A DNA stretch of 64,000 nt from assembly GCA_037953625.1 (NCBI GenBank), contig CM075649.1:70029290-70093289 (forward strand). Direction: 5' to 3'. Source of the DNA: Crotalaria pallida (Eukaryota; Streptophyta; Magnoliopsida; Fabales; Fabaceae). Shown here in pieces: positions 53,099 through 61,579 of the stretch; within the stretch, counting starts at the first letter, position 1; each line of letters opens with the position of its first letter. A program made the position numbers and the translations under genes. The notes under the pieces are model-generated. The model was not told where the DNA came from and did not search any database. It saw nothing but the letters and a program-made list of their open reading frames with translations.

Positions 53099-54301
53099 AT
53101 GGCACGTCGACAAGCAAATGAGGAACCAATGAACGCTCAACAACAAGCTTCTATGATGGCTCAGACAGCTACAGTTTTGGCAGGAGTAAGGGATAACATG
53201 AATCTTATGCTTCAACAACTTCAACAAAATCAGAATGCGAATGCTGGTGGACAAGGAATTAGAGGCCTTGATGAGTTTTGCCGCAGAAATCCGAAGGAGT
53301 TTGCTGGAAGTTATGCAACGGAAGAGGCTGAAGCGTGGATAGCCGGTCTGGAGAGGATTTTTGGAGGAATGGTGCAGTGCACGGATGAACAGAAGGTGGC
53401 CTATGCTGGGTATATGATGGTAGGAGAAGCAGCCGATTGGTGGCGTAATGAGAAGCAAGCTTTAGCTGGAGAAGCTGGAGTGATAACTTGGAATCAATTC
53501 AAGGATAGGCTTTTGGTGAAGTATTTCCCGGAGCATCTGAAGACAGCCAAGGAATTGGAATTCCTGCGACTGGAGCAAGGCAACATGAGTGTAGGTGAGT
53601 ATGCTGCCAAATTTGAGAACTTGGCAAGGTTTATGCCTTACTATGGAGAAGCTGTGAACGAGAGGTCTAAGTGTGCAAAGTTCCTAGATGGTTTGAAGCC
53701 GGAAATTAAGCAAACTCTAGCACCTTTGGAGATAAATGTGTTTACAACCTTGGTGAATAAAGGGAGTATTGTGGAAAATGGTTTGAAGTCGAGGAATCTG
53801 ATAGAGAAGTCAGCTGCACAAGCTTCAAGTGGTGGTCCTATGAGGCACTCCCTAGGAAGTGGAAACCAAAATAGAGGAGCCCGACATCAAGGTCCCTATA
53901 GACGGGGAAGTGGACAAAGAGACAACAGACTTGGAGGCAACAATTCGGCTGGAAGTAACAATCGTAGTGGTGGAAATCATGGGAATGATCGTAGCAACAA
54001 CCGGAATAATCAAAACAATGGTGGGAACCGATGGAACAATGGGAATGCTAGTGGTAACAATGGGGATGCTGCCGGAGGACAAATTACTGCACCTCCACTT
54101 TGCAACAAGTGTAACAAGAACCACTATGGACCCAACTGTCCTTATGAAAATCCCAATTGCTTCAACTGCAACAAACCAGGACACACTGCGAAGAACTGTT
54201 GGGAACCAAAGCGTGAAAAGGGTTCTGATAGGCCAAAAGGAAACGGAAGAGTGTTCGCTATGGTTGGGAATGAGGATGCTAATGCTACTAGTCGTTCTTA
54301 G
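53099..54301 (+). CDS. gag: Gag polyprotein (capsid and two-knuckle nucleocapsid), 400 aa
   Basis: This ORF encodes the structural protein that forms virus-like particles and packages element RNA. I choose ATG at 53099 (MARRQANEEP...). It has G at -3 and G at +4, and the six codons upstream could only begin with GTG. Residues 1-50 are polar with a glutamine-rich, probably coiled segment. About 60-225 matches the retrotransposon Gag/capsid domain, with the typical order EAEAWI, ERIF, EQKV, GEAADWW, WNQFKDRLLVKYFP and EFLRLEQGNMSVGEYAAKF. Residues 245-330 are a glycine/asparagine/arginine-rich linker. Zinc knuckle 1 is C335-x2-C338-x3-H342-x4-C347; knuckle 2 is the canonical C354-x2-C357-x4-H362-x4-C367. 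The ORF ends at TAG shortly after GRVFAM, where protease would begin in an autonomous chromovirus. It has no frameshift or internal stop, so it is probably functional or recently so. Tekay-like lineage is inferred. Confidence 0.95.
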   Translation: MARRQANEEPMNAQQQASMMAQTATVLAGVRDNMNLMLQQLQQNQNANAGGQGIRGLDEFCRRNPKEFAGSYATEEAEAWIAGLERIFGGMVQCTDEQKVAYAGYMMVGEAADWWRNEKQALAGEAGVITWNQFKDRLLVKYFPEHLKTAKELEFLRLEQGNMSVGEYAAKFENLARFMPYYGEAVNERSKCAKFLDGLKPEIKQTLAPLEINVFTTLVNKGSIVENGLKSRNLIEKSAAQASSGGPMRHSLGSGNQNRGARHQGPYRRGSGQRDNRLGGNNSAGSNNRSGGNHGNDRSNNRNNQNNGGNRWNNGNASGNNGDAAGGQITAPPLCNKCNKNHYGPNCPYENPNCFNCNKPGHTAKNCWEPKREKGSDRPKGNGRVFAMVGNEDANATSRS

Positions 54302-54536
54302 GATTGATGTTTGTATTGAATGTTGTTTGAACAAAGTGGGTTTATCCACTCGTCTTGTCTAAGTCTTTTGATTGTTTTGTTGCTTGACTTGTTTTGAAGG
54401 AGTTTTCCTTCTCGTACTTGGATATTTTAAGTTGGAATTTTTAAGATTCAATGCATGAATGCAGTTATTTTCATAAGAATGTTATGCCTTATTTTCCATA
54501 GCATAGTATTTCTCGGGGATGAGAAATCTCTAAGTT
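54302..54536 (+). other. Short tail between gag and polypurine tract; pol absent
   Basis: Only 235 bp separate the gag stop from the polypurine tract, where an autonomous element would carry roughly 3-4 kb of pol. No ORF of note is present in the plus strand. The last stretch, TTTCTCGGGGATGAGAAATCTCTAAG, resembles (from general knowledge of plant Ty3 elements) the sequence found at the extreme 3' end of pol just before the polypurine tract. This suggests that pol was lost by an internal deletion that kept both edges. Confidence 0.6.
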
Positions 54537-54544
54537 GGGGAGGA
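54537..54544 (+). other. Polypurine tract
   Basis: GGGGAGGA ends one base before the TG of the 3' LTR (54546). It is the plus-strand primer for reverse transcription, and its position confirms the 3' LTR start. Confidence 0.88.
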
Positions 54545-55598
54545 TTGTGAGACCCGCAATTTTACCCAATTTATTTGTGACTTTATAATTGAAATTAGGA
54601 AATTATGCTTGATTTTGATGTCTGGATTTAATTAAAAATATATATATTTATATATATACATGTGACATATATAGGTATATATATTATATACCAATGTTTT
54701 CCCTAGCCTATTTAAATAAAATATTTTAAGGTAAAGTATTTGATTTAAATGATTTTAAAAGATGAAATGAATTTTGATGGATTAGAGTATCCTATCTTTA
54801 GAAATTCATATCTTTTCAACCGTACGTCGAAAAATTACAAATGATATGTCAAAACGATCGTATCGAAACGTAGATTATGAAAATGGAAAGCTTTGATTTT
54901 TATTTTTGAGTTTTAGAAATTTTATCACTGCTGCAATAGAAACGAATTTTTGAGTTTTAAGAACCAATGTATGGTTTTAATGCATTTAATAACCTTTTGA
55001 CTATAGTTTATTTTATTTTAAAAATGAAAAATACATTTCTGAAGTTGTATATGGTACTATTATTTAAATAAAATGTATTTTCGTATTTTTAGTATTTTTT
55101 AAATTTTTGGAAAACTTAGAAAGTGTATTTTTTGAAGAAATGATCTTAGAACTTCAAAAATTCATAACTTTCAAACCGTAAGTCCAAAAATTACAAACTT
55201 TATATGAAAATGATCGTATTGAAATGTAGAATCTTAATATGTAAAAATAAAATTTTTATTTTGCTGTTTGCAAAAATTTTTGTACAGTAGGTAGAAAATC
55301 AAATTTTAAATAATTAAGTGATTGGGTAATTATGTAGGCACCTCCACAATGAACCAATGAGAAATTTTCTCTCCTATTTTTAATATATGCACCATCCAAA
55401 AAATTAGAGGAAAGAGGGGAAGAATAGTTCTGAAGTTTGTGAGAATAATCCTTGAATTAAAATGCTTTAGGAATCAACAAAGTTACATTTAATGCTAGTT
55501 CATGTTCCAAGTAGTATTTGAAAATTTTTGAATGGAACTTGATGAAGGGGGCACGAAATTAGGTCAAAAAAATGAAGGGAAATGCATCTCCAAACACC

Positions 55599-55606
55599 TA
55601 TAAATA
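55599..55606 (+). promoter_or_regulatory. TATA box of the 3' LTR (TATAAATA)
   Basis: CACCTATAAATAGAGAGCC is a textbook plant TATA element in the 3' LTR. It differs by one base from the 5' LTR copy. A 3' LTR promoter would transcribe outward through its own R/U5 into the satellite at 58998 onward. Confidence 0.72.
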
Positions 55607-56920
55607 GAGAGCCTTAGTTCCATATTTTTCACACACCAACACTTGATAGTTTTACAAGAGAAAAAATGAAATTCTAAGAGAGAAAGAGAGAGAGAGAGGG
55701 ACGTGTAAAGCTAGGAGGGAGGAAGGAAATTTGTTTGGTTGCTTTGTTGCTTGAAGTTTTCTAAAAAGCTTAAGGAGTAGAGGTAACCCATAATCACTTA
55801 TTTAATTAAGCTATTTTAAGTTGTTTTGTTTATATTTTGTTTAAACCTTCTCAAATTCTTCTTTAGTTAAAGTTCTAAAATTTTATTTTCATTTTAATGT
55901 TGTTCTTGAATATATGAAATTATTCTTAAGTCATATGAATTAAGAATAAGAAAAGGGACACCAAAAAGAGTGTTTAAAGGGATTCATCTCCCCTTTTCTT
56001 AAATTCTTAAGATGGCTAATTGTTTTTGATGAGTTTAATTTAATTATTTCTGGGTTTATTTTAGTTCTAATATCATATGAAGTATAGAAATTTTGAATGG
56101 TTAAATAAGTTTTTATTCATTGTCTTTTTAATTGTTTTACTTCTTTGTGTTAATGAATAATAAGCAATAAGTAAGTAATAATAGAAAAATTTCATGTTTA
56201 AGAGGAATTGAATTTTTAAGTTTGTGTATGTATGCTGTCCAAAACTAAGAAAAGTGTGTGAAATTCATGTTATGAGTTGTTCTTAAATGATTAAGTATAT
56301 GTTAATTTTTTTAAGTATGAATGTTTAGGACAAAAAGTGGATTTTTAAAAGTATTTGTAAGTAAGATTTTGTATGTGCTTGGAATAAGTGTGAATATCTG
56401 TAAAAGTTATTTTGTAAAAAAATTAATTATGTGAATATACAGATATTTGAGAGTGAATTTGCTGTAATTTAGTTGTGGTCCTTAACTTAATCTAATTTAT
56501 GATAGAAAAAGTATTTTGGACTTGAATGCTTGAGTTTACTTCTTATTTAAGTATATATATAACATGATTTTTGCAAAACTGGTTTACTGCTTGCATCAAA
56601 AGAAAAATACCTTAAAGTCATGCTAGTTTAAACATGGTAGTTGTTATATAAACAATGTATTGTGGTTTTTATGAAAATAAAAATGTATTCTTAAAGGTTT
56701 TCAAATATTGGAGTGAGTTTTAAATTATGTTTTGTAAAGAGGATTTATTGAATTTAAAAAAAAAAAGAATTATTTTACAGAATATCTGATGTCTTAAAAA
56801 GGATTTATGTTTTAAAGAGGATTTTTATTTTAAGGGACTTTGGGTTAGTCTTTACGTAAAGGTAGTATAAGGTATTCAATTAGATATTAATTGTATGTCG
56901 TTCATCATAAGGAATCAAAA

Positions 56921-56988
56921 GTGAACGAGCTGCTGGAGTTGTAGACGCAAAAGGGTTGAAAACAGAATAAGCGTGGAGCTCAGGTGAG
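56921..56988 (+). other. 68-bp segment present only in the 3' LTR
   Basis: Between GGAATCAAAA and AGAGAAGCC, the 3' LTR has 68 bp that the 5' LTR lacks (50881-50915 reads straight through). The segment is less AT-rich than its surroundings. It starts GTGAACGAGC and ends GCTCAGGTGAG, and so contains a CAG|GTGAG that would make a good splice donor. It is probably an original part of the family consensus deleted from the 5' LTR, but the direction is not certain. Confidence 0.85.
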
Positions 56989-58570
56989 AGAGAAGCCTTC
57001 TTAAGACATAGTGACATGTAGGGTAATATTAGGACGTTCCGTATCATCTCAAAGGTCGGAACTAGGGATCTATCGGGTGAGTAGTAGAACGGCAATTGTG
57101 TGTGAGTCCCCCGCCGTTCCTACGAAAACACGTCCCTTTATAATGATTTTATATGTTATGGATTCTGATTTATTATGATGTTGGTTTTAATATTATGAGG
57201 TATATATATTGTTAAATTGTTAATAATAACATGTCTGGCGTACATGTTATATAAACCTGTTATTGGAAAATAATTGATTGATATGATGTTATATTAAGAA
57301 TTGATTAAAGGCTTTATGGTTAAGGAATTGATACGAAATCTTTATGGAAATTTATAAAATTTAGTAATGTTATTCCCTGATCGCACTGTTAAAGTGACGT
57401 ACTTGATCATTAAGTTTTGCCGGACACGTGACTGGAACTCCGTGGTTATGAGCTCAGCTTGGAATTCGCTGTAATTTGGAAGCGTCCATGAAAAGCTAAT
57501 CCCTTAGAGGTCGAGACCCGTTAGAAACAAGGTTTAGAATGGGTCGACCACAACTAGGAATGTTAAACTTTTTACTCTCCGATAGCTTAAAAGACATAGG
57601 AACCCTTTATTTTAAACCTTGCGCTGAGAGTGAAGTAGTGGAGAGGAAAGACACCCTGTTTATCTACGGATACTCAGGTATGCTTGGGGATAGGAGTTCT
57701 TCAAGTGATGATTGCAATAGGGGAGGGCAAGGACGGTGAAACGTCAAGAAGCCTCGAGTACTTCTCTAGGCGGGACGGGACTACAATGACAAGGTTCACG
57801 CAGGAGTCTGGGCTTTCGTCGTAGCGAGGACTGCAGGCCAACTGGAGATAGTGCTGTCGCCCCCTTGAGCAAATCATAGATGGTGAGAGGGAACCTGAAC
57901 AGGGCTAGAAGTTCGGTAAGGGTTGGGATTTTGGAAACTTTTATGAAATTAATCTTGTTGACCGCCGGTGTTGGTCACATGAATTTTTATATCTTACTGA
58001 CCACTGGCGATGGTATAGCCTTTTCGTTTACCGACTTCGATGCTAGTGTGGCTAAGGTTCCTGTGCGTCCCATCTGCTTTCCGAACTAGGATATGGTTGG
58101 ACTTGTGGAGGAGATGTAACGTGTGTGATATCCATACCTTGCACCTCGGTAATGGTACCCCCTTTTTGATTTACCGATGGTATGAAACTTAGAGACTAAA
58201 GATAATATAACGGCTATAGTTTTTAAGAGGTATAACATTTAGTGGGAAAAGATTTTATGGTAACAAATGCAATAAGATCGATAACGATAATAATGATGTA
58301 CATGTTTGTGTGGTCTTAATATTCCCCTATGGTAAGCCCACGCCGTCGACGATAATATCGTTCGGAAGTGCTTACTCTCTCTGTTTCCCTTTCCTGTGGA
58401 CATTGGGGAACAATGTTCACAGATGACAGATCAAGTAGTAGTTCGAGTAGTAGTTGCTCAAGTTGGAAGAGGATCATAGGATGACGCATCATACAAGGAG
58501 GAAGCAGATGCGGCAATCGAAGAATATTCTAGACACTTGCAAGGGGAGATAGCAATGAAGACTTGTAGTA

Positions 58571-58606
58571 TAAGATAGGATAGTCTTTGCTTTGTATCCT
58601 ATCTTA
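58571..58606 (+). terminator. Perfect 12-bp hairpin upstream of the poly(A) signal, 3' LTR
   Basis: This is the same inverted repeat as in the 5' LTR, with arms 58571-58582 and 58595-58606 and loop 58583-58594. No base of the stem or loop differs. In the element's own transcript this is the functional 3' copy, 68 bp before AATAAA. Confidence 0.6.
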
Positions 58607-58673
58607 AGGTGATTAGGACATGATTAATCTGTCCCAAATGTAACCCCAGTTGTAATATGAATTATTTTAATGG

Positions 58674-58679
58674 AATAAA
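58674..58679 (+). terminator. Poly(A) signal AATAAA, 3' LTR
   Basis: This is the 3' LTR counterpart of the signal at 52588, in identical context. It is the likely end point of the genomic RNA of the element. Confidence 0.55.
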
Positions 58680-58992
58680 AGAAGTTCTTTTTGATTAGGT
58701 ATGAAGTTCATTTAAAGTAATTAAACTACTTTCCGCAAATTAACCATCGACTAAATATGACATTGATAAAATGAGTTTTTGAAAATATGTTGGAGGATAA
58801 CATCTCTTTTTGGAAATAGAATTTTATGACGTGAGTCTAAGTACCAAACATTTTTTGTAAACCAAATGAATCATATTGTATTTATGAAAATCTTGTGGTA
58901 GAAGAATTAAACGGAATTGATTTTGATAAAGTAATAAAAAAAAATGGCGCAAATTTTTAGTGAAAATTCTAAATCCAAATCGGGGTGTTACA

Positions 58993-58997
58993 TCGAG
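58993..58997 (+). other. Right target-site duplication TCGAG
   Basis: This is the perfect second copy of the 5-bp target site, followed at 58998 by CAATGTTTAGG of the interrupted monomer. Deleting the element plus one copy of TCGAG rebuilds a normal 151-bp monomer, which confirms both element ends. Confidence 0.97.
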
Positions 58998-59749
58998 CAA
59001 TGTTTAGGATCATTCTAATGGTTCTTATAAGTCCTAATACACATTCCTAGACCATTCTAAGCCTTTAGAATACTCTCTTAACCATTCTACACTTGTCAGA
59101 ACATCCAAGGACTCGTGCTACACCCTCTACGTCCCTTGGTGTACCAAGCAATGTTTAGGATCATTCTAATGGTTCTTAGAAGTCCTAATACACCTTCCTA
59201 GACCATTCTAAGCCTTTAGAATACTCTCTTCACCATTCTACACTTGTTAGAACCTCCAAGGACTCATGCTACACCCTCTACGTCCCTTGGGGACTCAAGC
59301 ATTGTTTAGGATCTTTCTAATGGTTCTTATAAGTCCAAATACATATTCCTAGACCATTCTAAGCCTTTAGAATACTCTCTTAACCATTCTACACCTTTTA
59401 GAACCTCCAAGGACTCGTGTTATACCCTCTACGTCCTTTGGGGTACCAAGCAATGTTTAGGATCATTCTAATGGTTCTTATAAGTCCTAATACACATTCC
59501 TAGACCATTCTAAGCCTTTAGAATACTCTCTTAACCATTCTACACTTGTTAGAACATCCAAGGACTCATGCTACACGCTCTACGTCCATCGGGGACTCAA
59601 GCATTGTTTAGGATCATTCTAATGGTTCTTATAAGTCCTAATACACATTCCTAGACCATTCTAAGCCTTTAGAATACTCTCTTAACCATTCTACACTTGT
59701 TAGAACATCCAAGGACTCGTGCTACACCCTCTACGTCCCTCGGTGTACC

Positions 59750-61540
59750 AAGCAATGTTTAGGATAATTCTAATGGTTCTTTGAAGTCCTAATACACCTT
59801 CCTAGACCATTCTAAGCCTTTAGAATACTCTCTTCACCATTCTACACTTGTTAGAACCTCCAAGGACTCATGCTACACCCTCTACGTCCCTTGGGGACTC
59901 AAGCATTGTTTAGGATCTTTCTAATGGTTCTTATAAGTCCAAATACATATTCCTAGACCATTCTAAGCCTTTAAAATACTCTCTTAACCATTCTACACCT
60001 TTTAGAACCTCCAAGGACTCGTGCTATACCCTCTACGTCCTTTGGGGTACCAAGCAATGTTTAGGATCATTCTAATGGTTCTTATAAGTCCTAATACACA
60101 TTCCTATACCCTTCTAAGCCTTTAGAATACTCTCTTAACCATTCTACACTTGTTAGAACATCCAAGGACTCGTGCTACACCCTCTACGTCCCTTGGTGTA
60201 CCAAGCAATGTTTTGGATCATTCTAATGGTTCTTATAAGTCCTAATACACATTCCTAGACCAGAATACTCTCTTAACCATTATACACTTGTTAAAACCTC
60301 CAAGGACTCATGCTACACCCTATACGTCCCTTGAGGACTTAAGTATTGTTTAGGATCATTCTAATGGTTCTTATAAGTCCTAATACACATTCCTAGACCA
60401 TTCTAAGCCTTTAGAATACTCTCTTAACCATTCTACACTTGTTAGAACATCCAAGGACTCGTGCTACACCCTCTACGTCCCTTGGTGTACCAAGCAATGT
60501 TTTGGATCATTCTAATGGCTCTTATAAGTCCTAATACACATTCCTAGACCATTCTAAGCCTTTAGAATACTCTCTTAACCATTCTACACTTGTTAGAACA
60601 TCCAAGGACTCGTGCTACACCCTCTACGTCCCTCGGTGTACCAAGCAATGTTTAGGATAATTCTAATGGTTCTTTGAAGTCCTAATACACCTTCCTAGAC
60701 CATTCTAAGCCTTTAGAATACTCTCTTCACCATTCTACACTTGTTAGAACCTCCAAGGACTCATGCTACACCTCTACGTCCCTTGGGGACTCAAGCATTG
60801 TTTAGGATCTTTCTAATGGTTCTTATAAGTCCAAATACATATTCCTAGACCATTCTAAGCCTTTAGAATACTCTCTTAACCATTCTACACCTTTTAGAAC
60901 CTCCAAGGACTCGTGCTATACCCTCTACGTCCTTTGGGGTACCAAGCAATGTTTAGGATCATTCTAATGGTTCTTATAAGTCCTAATACACATTCCTATA
61001 CCCTTCTAAGCCTTTAGAATACTCTCTTAACCATTCTACACTTGTTAGAACATCCAAGGACTCGTGCTACACCCTCTACGTCCCTTGGTGTACCAAGCAA
61101 TGTTTTGGATCATTCTAATGGTTCTTATAAGTCCTAATACACATTCCTAGACCATTCTAAGCCTTTAGAATACTCTCTTAACCATTATACACTTGTTAAA
61201 ACCTCCAAGGACTCATGCTACACCCTATACGTCCCTTGAGGACTTAAGTATTGTTTAGGATCATTCTAATGGTTCTTATAAGTCCTAATACACATTCCTA
61301 GACCATTCTAAGCCTTTAGAATACTCTCTTAACCATTCTACACTTGTTAGAACATCCAAGGACTCGTGCTACACCCTCTACGTCCCTTGGTGTACCAAGC
61401 AATGTTTAGGATCATTCTAATGGTTCTTATAAGTCCTAATACACCTTCCTAGACCATTCTAAGCCTTTAGAATACTCTCTTCACCATTCTACACTTGTTA
61501 TAACCTCCAAGGACTCATGCTACACCCTCTACGTCCCTCG
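59750..61540 (+). repeat. Six-monomer duplication shortened to 892 bp by internal deletions
   Basis: Two adjacent six-monomer blocks share the variants TTCTTTGAAG with GGATAATTC (near 59764 and 60656) and CCTATACCCTTCT (60103 and 60995), at an offset of 892 bp. That equals 906 minus 14 bp, and the missing bases are visible. A 13-bp deletion removes TTCTAAGCCTTTA next to 60262, joining AGACCA directly to GAATACTC, and a single C is lost near 60770 in ACACCTCTACG. Both losses postdate the block's monomer pattern. Confidence 0.82.
60249..60275 (+). repeat. Satellite monomer with a 13-bp deletion
   Basis: TTCCTAGACCAGAATACTC lacks TTCTAAGCCTTTA, so half of the conserved ATTCTAA/TTAGAAT dyad is gone. 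The paralogous monomer 892 bp downstream (61141 onward) is intact. It is the largest length change I found in about 345 monomers. Confidence 0.85.
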
Positions 61541-61579
61541 GGGACTCAAGCATTGTTTAGGATCATTCTAATGGTTCTT

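Larger units (their letters stand above)
47123..58992 (+). mobile_element. Gag-only non-autonomous Ty3/gypsy LTR retrotransposon (TR-GAG-like) with giant LTRs
   Basis: The element is complete: 5' LTR 47123-52906, internal region 52907-54545, 3' LTR 54546-58992. Both LTRs start TGTGAGACCC and end GTGTTACA. The order after the 5' LTR is PBS, leader, gag ORF, short tail and polypurine tract. No protease, reverse transcriptase, RNase H, integrase or chromodomain sequence is present in any frame of the 1.64-kb interior. The element could therefore only have moved with enzymes supplied in trans. A chromovirus (Tekay-like) affiliation is inferred from the Gag, the two-knuckle layout and the tRNA-Met PBS. 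Gag-only terminal-repeat elements are known in plants as TR-GAGs, but LTRs making up about 86% of a 11.9-kb element are unusual. Its perfect TSD, intact gag and low LTR divergence indicate recent insertion. Confidence 0.95.
54546..58992 (+). repeat. 3' LTR (4,447 bp)
   Basis: This is the second copy of the LTR, preceded by the polypurine tract and ending TTACA at 58992. Relative to the 5' LTR, the sequence AAAATTTCA at about 56194 joins directly to TGTTTAAGAGG at 56195, skipping 1,414 bp. A 68-bp segment (56921-56988) is extra, a 14-bp longer stretch lies near 55810, and the GA repeat is shorter. The 1,414-bp junction shows neither GT...AG ends nor microhomology, so it does not look like a spliced intron. 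The TATA box reads TATAAATA here against TATATATA in the 5' LTR. Confidence 0.96.

Noticed and set aside
53069..54362. Other open frames overlapping gag (minus strand 53069-53458 and 53852-54349; plus strand 53859-54362)
   Set aside because: They are shadows of the gag coding sequence. Gag alone has recognisable domains, a good ATG context and a zinc-knuckle region.
56880..57095. Minus-strand 71-codon frame across the 68-bp 3'-LTR block
   Set aside because: It exists only in the 3' LTR because of the 68-bp block, has no recognisable features and runs antisense to the leader stem-loops.
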